Part shown: positions 7,736 to 19,034 of the stretch, piece after piece | Layout of the letters: every line of letters starts with the position of its first letter | Numbering within the stretch: the stretch's first letter is position 1 | Assembly: GCF_013385635.1 (NCBI RefSeq) | Contig: NZ_JACAPR010000007.1 | Coordinates: 29,260 to 93,259 of the forward strand | Length of the DNA stretch: 64,000 nt | Origin: Pseudomonas gingeri | Lineage (GTDB): Bacteria > Pseudomonadota > Gammaproteobacteria > Pseudomonadales > Pseudomonadaceae | Reading direction: 5' to 3' | The notes under the pieces: model-generated | Database searches by the model: none | Told to the model about the DNA's origin: nothing | The model's input: only the letters and a program-made list of their open reading frames with translations | Translations under genes and position numbers: made by a program

Positions 7736-9218
7736 TGGCGGACTTTGGCAGGTCGCTGCAGACGCGGTTGCGCCCGCTCTGCTTGGCGCGATACAGCGCA
7801 TGGTCGGCGCGGGCCAGCAGGCTGTGCAGGGTGTCGTCCTGTTGCAGTGAGGTCAGGCCGATACTGACGGTCAGTTGCAGGCTGTGGCCGTTGTAGCTGT
7901 AGCGCTGTTGTTCGACATGTCGGCGAATCTTCTCGGCAACCAGCTGCGCATTGTTGCTGTCGGTGTCCTTGAGCAGCACGATGAATTCCTCGCCGCCCCA
8001 GCGGCAGATGATTTCCGACTGGCGCAGGCAGCTTTCCAGGTCCCGGGCAAAACCGCTCAGCACGGCATCGCCAGCGAGGTGGCCATGGCTGTCGTTGAGC
8101 TGCTTGAAGTGATCCAGGTCCAGCAGCAGCGCGGTCAGCGGCTTGGGCTCGCGCTGGGCTTCGTGCAAGGCCTGGGCCGCCAGCAGGTCGAAGCCCCGGC
8201 GGTTGGGCAGGCCGGTCAGGCTGTCGAGGGTCGCCAGGGCCTGGATCTTGCGCTGGTAGCGATGGATCACGCGGTTGAGCAGGGCCAGTACGATCAGGGT
8301 CACGACCAGGCAGATCAGCAGGTTCAGGTACAGCGATTGGCGGATCCCGCTGAGGGCGCCGTCTTCGCGCTTGTCGACGAACAGGTACCAGTTCAGTTCC
8401 GGAATGAAGCGCACGTTGAGGAAATGCCGCTGGCCGTCCGACTCCGCATAGTCGTAGCTGCCGTCGTGGGGCTTGGGCAACTTGGCCAGCAGGTTCTGCA
8501 TGCTCGCCAGGTCGTTGAGCGACTTGCCGGCACGGGCGCCTTCGGGGCCGCCGTCGGCGCCGGTCAGTACCAGGCGGCCAAAGGTGTCGACGAAGTACAC
8601 ACTGCGCTGGTAGCGCTGCTGGTACTTGTCGATCAGCTTGATCACCGCGTCGACGGTGAGGCCGACTCCGGCCGCGCCGATAAAGTGTTCGTCGTAGTCG
8701 AAGACCTTGTAGTTGATGAAGAAGGTCAGGCGGTTGTTGTTGGCGCTGTCCGGGTCGACGTTGATCTCATAGGGTGGCTGCATGTCGCGCACGCGGAAGT
8801 ACCAGAGGTCGTTGGGTTCATCGATGCGGACTTTCTTCAGCACGCCCTTGGCCTGGTAGTAGGTCAGGTTGCTGTTGGAAACGAAGAAGGCGGTGTAGGC
8901 GCCGTAGTGGGTCATGACCTCGTTGAGGTAGCGGGTCATCTGGTCCGGATCGCGCTCGCCGGCCACCACCCAGTCGCGCATGAAGGTGTCGCGGGCCATC
9001 ATCGAGGAAATCAGGATCGGCCGCACCAGGTCCTTCTGGATTTCCGAATAGACCGTGTCGGACGTCAGCGGCAGTTCGGTGTTGATGATGCCGTCGCGGA
9101 TCGAGGCGCGCGAGGCGTAGTAGCTGAGCAGCGAAGTGGCGAGGAAACCGCAGCCGAGCAGGGCGATCAGCGTCACCGCCAGCGAGCGTTGCGAATAGAG
9201 TACAGAGCGAAGCGGCAT
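7728..9218 (-). CDS. Membrane diguanylate cyclase with periplasmic Cache-type sensor
   Basis: 496 residues. A membrane helix (about 12-33) is followed by a large periplasmic dCache-like sensor (about 40-295), a second helix (about 299-318) and a GGDEF domain (about 328-485). The catalytic motif GGEEF (408-412) is intact, as is DLDHFKQLNDSHGH, so it should make cyclic-di-GMP from two GTP. The inhibitory I-site is RQSE (399-402) instead of RxxD, which suggests weakened product inhibition. The start at 9218 (MPLRSVLYSQ) places the first helix correctly; an upstream frame to 9314 adds an unlikely extension. It overlaps the Cys-rich gene and is divergent from a periplasmic Cache protein. Confidence 0.9.
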   Translation of the reverse strand: MPLRSVLYSQRSLAVTLIALLGCGFLATSLLSYYASRASIRDGIINTELPLTSDTVYSEIQKDLVRPILISSMMARDTFMRDWVVAGERDPDQMTRYLNEVMTHYGAYTAFFVSNSNLTYYQAKGVLKKVRIDEPNDLWYFRVRDMQPPYEINVDPDSANNNRLTFFINYKVFDYDEHFIGAAGVGLTVDAVIKLIDKYQQRYQRSVYFVDTFGRLVLTGADGGPEGARAGKSLNDLASMQNLLAKLPKPHDGSYDYAESDGQRHFLNVRFIPELNWYLFVDKREDGALSGIRQSLYLNLLICLVVTLIVLALLNRVIHRYQRKIQALATLDSLTGLPNRRGFDLLAAQALHEAQREPKPLTALLLDLDHFKQLNDSHGHLAGDAVLSGFARDLESCLRQSEIICRWGGEEFIVLLKDTDSNNAQLVAEKIRRHVEQQRYSYNGHSLQLTVSIGLTSLQQDDTLHSLLARADHALYRAKQSGRNRVCSDLPKSANE

Positions 9219-9385
9219 GACGATTCCGTAGGCGGTTCCCGATGGACGCATTCTAGTGCCCAGTCCGGTAAATGACTGCACATTTTGCAGGGATGTTGAT
9301 GCCGTACTCTTCATTGGCTGAATGGTCCCGTATAGGCCATGGCGGTCTACGCTCTTGGGAGACCAACAAGAACGGGGGATACACC

Positions 9386-10234
9386 ATGAAGTCAGGCCTG
9401 CTACGAGCCTTGTCAGGTTGCCTGCTGTTGCTGTGCGGGGGGATGGCGTCGGCCGCGACCGCGCCGGCCGACGAGGCGCCTGCCGCCAGGGCGCTGCTGG
9501 AAAAGGCCCTGGCCTATTACCACGACCAGGGCGACAAGGCGTTCGCGGCGTTCAGTCGTCAGGGCGAGTTCGTCGATCAGGATCGTTATGTGTTCGTGGT
9601 CGACACCCGGGGCGTGATGCTCGCCAGCGGCGGCCCGTCTGCGGCGTTGATCGGTCGGGACGTGTCCGAGGTGCTCGGCGCGGATTTGCGCAAGGCCTTC
9701 AAGGACGTGCTCAAGACTCCGGAGGGCAGCGGGATCCAGGAGACCGAGTATCGCTGGCAGAACTGGAGTGACGGCAAGGTCGAGCGCAAGCGGGTGTTTT
9801 TCCAGCGGGTCGGCGAGCGCATCCTCGCCGTGGGTTATTACCTGCCCCGGGCTTCGGCGGAGCAGGCCAAGGCCTTGCTGGCCAGGGCGGCGAGCGATCT
9901 GGGCAAAGACCGCAAAGGCACGCTGGAGGAGATCAACGGGCTGCAGGGCGGGTTCCTGCAGGATGACCTGTATGTCTTTGTCGTGGACCTGAAGACGCAC
10001 CGTTACCTGGCCCACGGTACCAACCTGCGCATGGTCAATACCGATTTCGCCAAGGTCAGGGACCCTGACGGCAAGCCGGTGGGCGAGCCGATCCTGGCGA
10101 TGATGGGCAAGCAGGAGCAGGGCGAGTACGCGTATCGCTGGAAGAACCCGGTGACCGGCAAGGTCGAGGACAAGCATGCTTACTTGCGCAAGGTCGGGCA
10201 GTTGCTGGTGGCGGTCGGGTACTACAGTCCCTGA
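9386..10234 (+). CDS. Exported tandem single-Cache domain protein
   Basis: 282 residues with a Sec signal peptide (about 1-23, ending GMASA) and two similar Cache modules, each with the YVFVVD core (near residues 69 and 198) followed by an EYRWQNW or YAYRWKN strand and a closing VGYY motif. Such modules bind small ligands in the periplasm. There is no membrane helix or output domain, so the protein must act as a free ligand binder or partner. It is divergent from a diguanylate cyclase that also has a Cache-type sensor, 167 bp apart, hinting at a shared signal. The ATG has GGGGGAT upstream; the longer frame from 9272 would hide the signal peptide. Confidence 0.75.
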   Translation: MKSGLLRALSGCLLLLCGGMASAATAPADEAPAARALLEKALAYYHDQGDKAFAAFSRQGEFVDQDRYVFVVDTRGVMLASGGPSAALIGRDVSEVLGADLRKAFKDVLKTPEGSGIQETEYRWQNWSDGKVERKRVFFQRVGERILAVGYYLPRASAEQAKALLARAASDLGKDRKGTLEEINGLQGGFLQDDLYVFVVDLKTHRYLAHGTNLRMVNTDFAKVRDPDGKPVGEPILAMMGKQEQGEYAYRWKNPVTGKVEDKHAYLRKVGQLLVAVGYYSP

Positions 10235-10302
10235 GTAGACACTCCCCTTTTGAAGAGCGGGCTTGTCAGTTTAGGAAAAGGGATCTTGAAAATTTCACGC
10301 AA

Positions 10303-10396
10303 CCTGTAGGAGCCGGGCTTGTCGGGACGCCGCACCGCCGCGAAGCTTTTAGCGGCTTCACGGGCTTCTTCGCTGGCAAGCCAGGCTCCTGCAAGG
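10303..10396. repeat. REP doublet (REPIN-like)
   Basis: Two facing REP halves, TGTAGGAGCCGGGCTTG and GCTGGCAAGCCAGGCTCCTGC, with a GC-rich middle (CCGCACCGCCGCGAAGC). It fills the gap between the convergent Cache gene and the efflux gene. Confidence 0.8.
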
Positions 10397-10407
10397 ACCG
10401 TGTTCAC

Positions 10408-11925
10408 TTAGTGTGCCTTGTCTTCCCTTCCGCGCAGTACCTTGTTCGGCATGGCGATGGCCGCGGCCAATCCGAGCAGGGCGACGCCGGCGCTGATCAG
10501 CAGCAGATGCCGGAAGGTCAGCAGCAACTCGGCCCGCAGGGCTTCCTGCGCCGGACCCGGTGCGGCGTTGAGGCCATCGAGCAGGGCGTTGCCCGAACTG
10601 CCTTCGGCGATCACCGCGGTGCCGGTCAGGTGGGTCAGGCTAGAGTCCTGCAACAACGCCAGCAACAGCGCCGACATCAGGGCCACACCCACCGCCCCGC
10701 CGAGGGAGCGGAACAGGTTTGTGGTGCTGGTGGCGACGCCGATATCCCGTTGCTCCACCGAGTTCTGCGTGCCCACCAGCGAGGTCGGGAACTGCAGGCC
10801 GCCGGCAATCCCGCAGAGCAGCATGAGCAGGCTGCTCGGCACCACGGCCTGGGGCGCGGTGAATGCCATGCCGACAATGGCCAGGGGCATCAGCACTGCA
10901 CCGCTGAGGATCATCGGTTTGTAGTAGCCGGTCACCGAGGTCATGCGCCCGGCGAAGTAGGCGCCCATGGGCAAGCCCATCGCCAGCGGCAACAGGTGCA
11001 GCGCCGCGCTGTCGGCGCCGGCGCCGGTCACGCTCTGGAAGCGCAGCGGCATCAGCACGGTCAGCGAAATCGCCTGGAAACTGGTGAAGAAGATCGTGCA
11101 CCAGCACAGCAGGGCATTGTGGTTGACGAACAGGTGCATCGGCAGCAGCGGTTCGGCGGTGCGCCGTTCATGCAGGACGAATAGCGCCAGGGCCACCACT
11201 GCCGTGGTCAGCAGCCCCAGCACATCGCTGTCGTTCCAGCGATGGCCCTGGCCGATCTGGGTGATACCCAGCAGCAGGGCGGTCAGGCCGACGATCATCA
11301 GCAGTGTGCCGAGGTAGTCGATGACCGGTTTACGCTGCGGGACCGGCAGGCCCACCAGTGTCCGGTGCGCCACCCACCAGGCGCCCAGGCCCAGCGGCAG
11401 GTTGATCAGGAACACCCAGCGCCACGACAGGTACTCGGTCATATAGCCGCCCAGCACCGGACCGGCGACGCTTGCCACCGCGTACATGCTGCTGAAATAA
11501 CCCTGGTAACGACCGCGCTCGCGCGGCGGGATGATGTCGCCGATGATCGCCTGGCTGACCGAAATCATTCCGCCGGCACCGATGCCCTGGATGATCCGCG
11601 CAATCACCAGTTGCTCCATGCTCTGGGCCATGCCGCAGAACAGCGAGGCCAGGGTGAACAGGCCCATGCCGAACAGCATCAGCTTGCGTCGACCGTAGAG
11701 GTCGCCCAGCTTGCCGTAGATCGGCACGGCCACGGTCATGGCGACCATGTAGCCGGAAATCACCCAGGCCAGCAGGCCGACATCCTTGAACTGGGCGGAA
11801 ATGGCAGGGATGGAGACGGCGACGATGGTCTGGTCCAGGGCGCCGAGGAAGATCGCCAGCATCAGGGCGATCAGGATGCTGCGAATCGCCGGCTTCGTCT
11901 GGCCGGGCTGATGAAGATTGGTCAC
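10408..11925 (-). CDS. DHA2-type MFS drug/proton antiporter (EmrB/QacA family)
   Basis: 505 residues with about 14 membrane helices. Motif A is GKLGDLYGRRKLMLFG after helix 2, and the motif in helix 1 is LGALDQTIVAVSIP, both typical of DHA2 14-helix exporters. It probably expels toxic organic compounds using the proton gradient. GTG at 11925 was chosen because homologues begin about 20 residues before helix 1. The upstream extension to 12054 translates REP sequence and is not believable. It lies next to pobA on the same strand with a REP between, so co-transcription is uncertain. The substrate is unknown. Confidence 0.85.
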   Translation of the reverse strand: MTNLHQPGQTKPAIRSILIALMLAIFLGALDQTIVAVSIPAISAQFKDVGLLAWVISGYMVAMTVAVPIYGKLGDLYGRRKLMLFGMGLFTLASLFCGMAQSMEQLVIARIIQGIGAGGMISVSQAIIGDIIPPRERGRYQGYFSSMYAVASVAGPVLGGYMTEYLSWRWVFLINLPLGLGAWWVAHRTLVGLPVPQRKPVIDYLGTLLMIVGLTALLLGITQIGQGHRWNDSDVLGLLTTAVVALALFVLHERRTAEPLLPMHLFVNHNALLCWCTIFFTSFQAISLTVLMPLRFQSVTGAGADSAALHLLPLAMGLPMGAYFAGRMTSVTGYYKPMILSGAVLMPLAIVGMAFTAPQAVVPSSLLMLLCGIAGGLQFPTSLVGTQNSVEQRDIGVATSTTNLFRSLGGAVGVALMSALLLALLQDSSLTHLTGTAVIAEGSSGNALLDGLNAAPGPAQEALRAELLLTFRHLLLISAGVALLGLAAAIAMPNKVLRGREDKAH

Positions 11926-11984
11926 GGTAGAACCTGCACGCTGAGATTGACCCGTGATCTGTCTTGAGCGCCGCTGTCCTCTGC

Positions 11985-12059
11985 ACGCGCCGGGCCTGCC
12001 CGCGAAAAGGCCCTCGGGACCTTTGAATGTTTCGCGAGCAAGCCTGGCCCCCACAGGTA
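11985..12059. repeat. REP doublet
   Basis: Diverged REP pair, GCGCCGGGCCTGCCCGCGAAAAGGC and TTCGCGAGCAAGCCTGGCCCCC, between the efflux gene start and the pobA end. It creates a spurious N-terminal extension of the efflux frame. Confidence 0.65.
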
Positions 12060-12128
12060 TGCATCAGTTCCGGACCGACGGTTATCGGGACAAGCACGGG
12101 AGTGCCTGCCAGTGTACTAGATAGCCTG

Positions 12129-13412
<1,284 letters not shown>

Positions 13413-13487
13413 TTAGAAGGTGAAAACTGTGCATTTGCCGGTACTTTCCAACAATGCGGGCGATTATCGCCCAGGTCTTCCGCACCG

Positions 13488-14369
13488 ATGAACAAGCCCG
13501 CCACCGCGTCGATTCCGGTCTTCAAGCTCTACGGTGAAAACCAGGACTGGATCACCCCGGATCTGCTGCACTGCGAGACCATTCCCAAGCGCAGCCGCCT
13601 GCATCACTGGGAGATCCAGCCACATCGGCATGCCGATCTGTGCCAGTTGCTGTTTCTCAACAAGGGCCAGGCCGAGGTCGATATCGAAGGGCAGCGCACC
13701 ACCTTGCGTGAGTCGGCGATCCAGGTGGTGCCGCCGCTGTGTGTGCACGGTTTTCACTTTTCCGAGAATATCGACGGCTACGTGCTGACCCTGGCCGCGC
13801 CGCTGGTGGCACAACTCCAGCAGCAACTGGGCAGTTCGCCGGATGCCCTGGCGCTTGCCGCGAGTTATCCGGCGGGCCGGGACCGGGCCTATCTCAACCG
13901 TTTGTTCAGTGCCTTGCAGAGTGAGTACGCGGCGAATCAGCCGGCGCGGGACATGCTCCTGCGTTCGCTGGTCAGTGTGTTGCTGGTATGGGTCAGCCGT
14001 CAGGTGATCCGCCGCCAGGCAGCCGGACAGCTACCCGAGCGCGGGCGGGAGTACCTGAGTCGTTTCAACGGGTTGGTGGAGGCGCACTTTCGCCAGCAGC
14101 CGAGTGTCGAGCAACTGGCCCACAGGGTCGGCATTTCCGTTGCGCACTTGAACAGTACCTGCCGGGAATGGGCGGGGCAGTCGGCGTTACAGATGATCCA
14201 CCAGCGCCTGTTGCTGGAGGCCAAGCGCAACCTGATCTACACGCGCATGAGCATCAATCAGGTAGCGGATGACCTGGGCTTTGCCGACCCGGCCTATTTC
14301 TCGCGGTTCTTCCGCCGCATGACCGGGCTTTCACCGAGCGCCTTTCGCGCCGATATCAGCCTAACGTAG
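13488..14369 (+). CDS. pobR: AraC/XylS-type activator of pobA, PobR
   Basis: 293 residues. An N-terminal cupin-like effector domain (about 20-120; HRHADLCQLLFLNKG, VVPPLCVHGFHF) precedes a C-terminal double helix-turn-helix (about 190-290; VEQLAHRVGISVAHLN and INQVADDLGFADPAYFSRFFRR). Pseudomonas PobR responds to 4-hydroxybenzoate and activates the divergent pobA. Its position back-to-back with pobA supports this directly. It overlaps tail-to-tail by 9 bp with a small membrane-protein gene on the opposite strand. Confidence 0.93.
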   Translation: MNKPATASIPVFKLYGENQDWITPDLLHCETIPKRSRLHHWEIQPHRHADLCQLLFLNKGQAEVDIEGQRTTLRESAIQVVPPLCVHGFHFSENIDGYVLTLAAPLVAQLQQQLGSSPDALALAASYPAGRDRAYLNRLFSALQSEYAANQPARDMLLRSLVSVLLVWVSRQVIRRQAAGQLPERGREYLSRFNGLVEAHFRQQPSVEQLAHRVGISVAHLNSTCREWAGQSALQMIHQRLLLEAKRNLIYTRMSINQVADDLGFADPAYFSRFFRRMTGLSPSAFRADISLT

Positions 14370-14537
14370 CGCGCTCAGGCTCGCCGTATGCGGCACGCAG
14401 TGCTCAAGGTTGCAGGTGGAGAGGTTGCGCGGTGTCTGCCTGAGCTGTTCGACCCGCCAGGCGGCGGTGGCATACAGCGCAATGGCGGCGCAGACAGCGA
14501 GAACGGCGGCACATTTTCTTGTTTTGAGGATGTTCAT
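14361..14537 (-). CDS. Small single-pass membrane protein, unrecognised
   Basis: A 58-residue frame with a good ribosome-binding site (AAGAGG, 8 nt before ATG). It starts MNILKTRKC, then a hydrophobic helix (about 10-28, rich in Ala, Val and Leu), then a short polar tail with two cysteines (STCNLEHC, residues 41-47). The N-terminal Lys/Arg pattern suggests an N-in orientation with the Cys-bearing tail in the periplasm, or an uncleaved signal. It overlaps the pobR 3' end by 9 bp on the opposite strand. I do not recognise a family. Coding is supported by the RBS and the protein-like composition; function is unknown. Confidence 0.6.
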   Translation of the reverse strand: MNILKTRKCAAVLAVCAAIALYATAAWRVEQLRQTPRNLSTCNLEHCVPHTASLSALR

Positions 14538-14614
14538 GGTGCTGACCTCTTACTCAGTCGAACCCGGTTCGCTAGAAGGTACTGAGTTGAAGATTAGGTC
14601 AGTTGTGCCGACTT

Positions 14615-14705
14615 GTGTAGGAGCGGTGCTTGTCGGGACGCCGCACCGCCGCGAAGCTTTTAGCGATCTCCAGGGCCTCATCGCCGGCAAGCCGGCTCCT
14701 ACAGG
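14615..14705. repeat. REP doublet
   Basis: Facing halves TGTAGGAGCGGTGCTTG and CGCCGGCAAGCCGGCTCCTACA enclose the same GC-rich middle seen at 10303-10396. It lies between the small membrane protein and the LysR gene. Confidence 0.8.
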
Positions 14706-14755
14706 TCGGTGCATCACCGCAAAACGCAGGAACGATCTCTGGATGGTCCGTGCAG

Positions 14756-15661
14756 TCAGAGCCCCTCGTCCCAGGCCGGCGTCTCGGGAAAGCGCTGCAC
14801 CAGGAAGTCCAGCATGCTGCGCAGGGTCGCCGGCATATGCTTGCGCGAGGCATACACCGCATAGATGTTCATCAGCCGGGGTTCGGCGTGGGGCAGCAGG
14901 CGTACCAGCTCGCCGCGGTGGATGTGCACCCCGGCCTGGTAGGTGGGCAGCATCGAGATGCCGGCCCCGGCCATGACCGCGCGTAGCAGCGTGCTGGCTT
15001 CGTTCGCGCTGATAGTGCCCTGGACCGGCACCGACACCTGCTCGCCGTCCTGCTCGAAATGCCAGAGGCTCTTGCCGAAGTAGGAGTGCGTCAGGCAGTT
15101 GTGCCGGCTCAGTTCCTCGACCCGTTGCGGCGCCGGGTGTTCGCGCAGGTAGGCCGGTGACGCGCAGATCACCGAGCGGCAGACCGTCAGCCGTCGGGCG
15201 ATCAGGTTCGGGTCCAGGTCGTTGCTGGTGCGGATCGCCAGGTCGATGCGTTCGTCCACCAGGTTCACGGTGCGGTCGAGCATCTGCAGGTCGATGCTGA
15301 CGCCGGGGAAGCGCTTGACGTATTCGGCCATCGCATCGACCAGTTGGGCCTGGCCGAAGGAAGTGCTGACACTGATCCGCAGCAAACCGCGTGGCGCCTG
15401 ATCCGGGGTGCTGACGGCGGCCTGCAGGTCACTGGAAAGCTCCAGCAGTTGCCGGCAGCGCGGCAGGGTTTCGCTGCCAGCCGCGGTCAGGCTCAACTTG
15501 CGCGTGGTGCGGTGCATCAGCCGCGCGCCGACCCAGTCTTCCAGCTCCGCCAGATAACGCGATACCACCGGCCGCGACAACTCCAGGTGGTCGGCAGCCG
15601 CCGATTGGCTACCCAGGTCCACGACTGTGACGAACACCCGCATTGCTGTAAGACGATCCAT
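14756..15661 (-). CDS. LysR-family transcriptional regulator
   Basis: 301 residues with an N-terminal helix-turn-helix (about 1-60; GSQSAAADHLELSRPVVSRYLAELED region) and a LysR substrate-binding domain (about 88-295, with RISVSTSFGQ and AVMAGAGISMLPTYQ). It is divergent from a metallo-beta-lactamase-fold gene and an NAD(P)-reductase gene, with 113 bp between, so it probably controls that pair. A LysR T-N11-A type site could lie in this gap but is not obvious. The inducer is unknown. Confidence 0.88.
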   Translation of the reverse strand: MDRLTAMRVFVTVVDLGSQSAAADHLELSRPVVSRYLAELEDWVGARLMHRTTRKLSLTAAGSETLPRCRQLLELSSDLQAAVSTPDQAPRGLLRISVSTSFGQAQLVDAMAEYVKRFPGVSIDLQMLDRTVNLVDERIDLAIRTSNDLDPNLIARRLTVCRSVICASPAYLREHPAPQRVEELSRHNCLTHSYFGKSLWHFEQDGEQVSVPVQGTISANEASTLLRAVMAGAGISMLPTYQAGVHIHRGELVRLLPHAEPRLMNIYAVYASRKHMPATLRSMLDFLVQRFPETPAWDEGL

Positions 15662-15774
15662 GATTTGCCCGATTTTAGAAACAAACTATGTCCCAGCATC
15701 GCATTTTTTGTATCGGATCGGGCAACTAAGCTCTGTTTACTGCCAATCACGGCAAACAGACTCTGGAGCTGTAC

Positions 15775-16671
15775 ATGATCGGACTTTCTGCATTTCGCCG
15801 TCTCTTGCTCGCTGGCGCGACCCTCGGCTTTGCGGCCCTCGGTTTTGCCGGCCAGGCGGCGGCCCGGCCAGCCCTGATCCTGGATGTCTACAACCCGGGG
15901 ACGGCGGCGATTTTCCCGGTGACTTCGGTGCTGGTCAGCGGGGAGAAGGAGGCGATCCTGGTGGACGCCCAGTTTGGCAGGTCCCAGGCCGAGCAGGTGG
16001 TGGAAAAGATCCGTGCCAGCGGCAAGCAACTGACCACCATCTATATCAGTCACGGTGACCCGGATTACTACTTCGGCCTGGACACCCTTACCCGCGCGTT
16101 CCCCAAGGCCAAGGTGCTGGCCTCGGCGCCGACCGTGGCGCATATCAAGGCCACCGTCGACGGCAAGCTGGCGTTCTGGGGGCCGAAGATGGGCGCCGAT
16201 GTGCCTGCGCGAACCGTCGTGCCGCAGGTGCTCAAGGGGCATCGTCTGATGCTTGAAGGACGCGAGCTGGACATTATCGGCCTGGATGGCCCGCAGCCGG
16301 ATCGCAGCTTTGTCTGGATCCCGTCGATCAAGGCGGTGGTGGGCGGCGTGGTGGTCGCACGGAACATCCATGTGTGGATGGCCGACACCCCGTCGGCCCG
16401 GTCCCACCAGGATTGGCTGGCTACGCTGCAACGTATCCAGGCGCTGCAACCGCAGACCCTGGTGCCCGGCCATTACCTCGGCGACGCCGCGCATTCCGTG
16501 GCGGCGGCGCAGTTCACCGCGGACTACATCAAGGCCTTTGATGAAGAGACCGCCAAGGCCCAGGATTCCACGCAGTTGATCGCGGCCATGAAACAGCGTT
16601 ACCCGGACCTGGGCGAAGCGTCCTCCCTGGAACTCAGCGCCAAGGTCGCCAAAGGTGAAATGAAATGGTGA
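15775..16671 (+). CDS. Exported metallo-beta-lactamase-fold protein with degenerate metal motif
   Basis: 298 residues with a signal peptide (about 1-30, FAGQAAARP). The fold is recognisable from VTSVLVSGEKEAILVDAQFG and the ISHGDPDYYFGLD segment, but the canonical HxHxDH metal motif is changed to HGDPDY. Other positions keep plausible ligands (PGHYLGDAAH). It may bind one metal or act on a different substrate. It is followed 48 bp later by an NAD(P)-binding reductase, and both are divergent from the LysR gene. In many proteobacteria such trios respond to electrophiles or quinones, but here that is only inference. Confidence 0.75.
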   Translation: MIGLSAFRRLLLAGATLGFAALGFAGQAAARPALILDVYNPGTAAIFPVTSVLVSGEKEAILVDAQFGRSQAEQVVEKIRASGKQLTTIYISHGDPDYYFGLDTLTRAFPKAKVLASAPTVAHIKATVDGKLAFWGPKMGADVPARTVVPQVLKGHRLMLEGRELDIIGLDGPQPDRSFVWIPSIKAVVGGVVVARNIHVWMADTPSARSHQDWLATLQRIQALQPQTLVPGHYLGDAAHSVAAAQFTADYIKAFDEETAKAQDSTQLIAAMKQRYPDLGEASSLELSAKVAKGEMKW

Positions 16672-16719
16672 GCCCGCTCACCGCCTGATTGACCGTAAAC
16701 AACCCATTTGGAGAGCGTC

Positions 16720-17334
16720 ATGAGCAAGATTGCAATCATTGGTGCTACCGGTCGTGCCGGTAGCCAGTTGCTGGAAGAAGCCCTGCGTCGCGGCCATGGC
16801 GTCACCGCCATTGCCCGTAACCCGGCGAAGATCGAGGCGCGCGCCGGTGTCGTCAGCAAGGCGCTCGACGCCCTCGATGCGGCTGCGCTGGAAGCGGCCG
16901 TGGCCGGTCACGATGTGGTGATCAGCGCCGCGCATTTCGCCACCCTGCCGGCCGCGGCGGTGATCGGTCCGGTGAAGAGGGCCGGGGTCAAGCGCCTGCT
17001 GGTGGTCGGTGGGGCCGGTTCGTTGCTGCTGCCAGGTGGCGGGCGAGTCATCGACAGTCCGGGTTTTCCGCCGGAATACAAGGCTGAGGCCAGTGCCGGG
17101 GCGGCCTTCCTCGACACCCTGCGTCAGGAAAAGGAGCTGGACTGGAGTTTCCTGTCACCTTCGGCGGAGTTCGTCGAAGGCGAGCGCACCGGTAAATTCC
17201 GCCTGGGCCAGGATGACCTGCTGGTGAGCGCCGAAGGCCGCAGCTGGATCACCTTCGCCGACTATGCCATTGCCCTGCTGGATGAAGTCGAGAAGCCCGC
17301 CCACTCGCGTCAGCGGTTCGCGGTCGGTTACTGA
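16720..17334 (+). CDS. Atypical short-chain NAD(P)-dependent reductase
   Basis: 204 residues with an N-terminal Rossmann motif IGATGRAGSQL (6-16) and the GAGSLLLPGG segment of the NmrA/YwnB-like NAD(P)H-binding family. It lacks the YxxxK motif of classical short-chain dehydrogenases, as this family often does. The ATG at 16720 has GGAGAG just upstream; four extra upstream codons (16708) are less likely. Second gene of the presumed LysR-controlled operon. The substrate is unknown. Confidence 0.75.
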   Translation: MSKIAIIGATGRAGSQLLEEALRRGHGVTAIARNPAKIEARAGVVSKALDALDAAALEAAVAGHDVVISAAHFATLPAAAVIGPVKRAGVKRLLVVGGAGSLLLPGGGRVIDSPGFPPEYKAEASAGAAFLDTLRQEKELDWSFLSPSAEFVEGERTGKFRLGQDDLLVSAEGRSWITFADYAIALLDEVEKPAHSRQRFAVGY

Positions 17335-17337
17335 CCG

Positions 17338-17542
17338 CTTGTAGGCGCCAGCGCGGTGCTTGTCCGTGAAGCTTTTTGGCGCCTTCAAGGACGCGATCGC
17401 CAGCAAGCCGGCTCCCACAGGTTTGTGCATTACCGCGAAGTATTGTGGCAACCACGATCCGTGTAGGAGCTGGCTTGCCAGCGATGAGGCGCCTGAGCCT
17501 TGCGGCGCCTGTCGGGGTGCCATCGCCGGCAAGCCTGCAGCA
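17338..17542. repeat. REP cluster of two pairs, same module as the right-edge array
   Basis: One diverged and one well-preserved REP pair (GTGTAGGAGCTGGCTTGCC ... GCCGGCAAGCC) separated by the linker TTTGTGCATTACCGCGAAGT plus its continuation through the CCGTG junction. The same linker recurs in each unit of the 63.4-64.0 kb array, so both loci derive from one composite module. Confidence 0.8.
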
Positions 17543-17545
17543 GGG

Positions 17546-18919
<1,374 letters not shown>

Positions 18920-19034
18920 GTGCGGGTCGCATCTTGCGTAAGGTGGCGGGTATTCTACCTGCCTGGCGAGCGCTCCTGAACCGTACGAGGTAAATGGTCG
19001 CAGTCGATGACTCAATTGACGGGGGATGGTGCAC

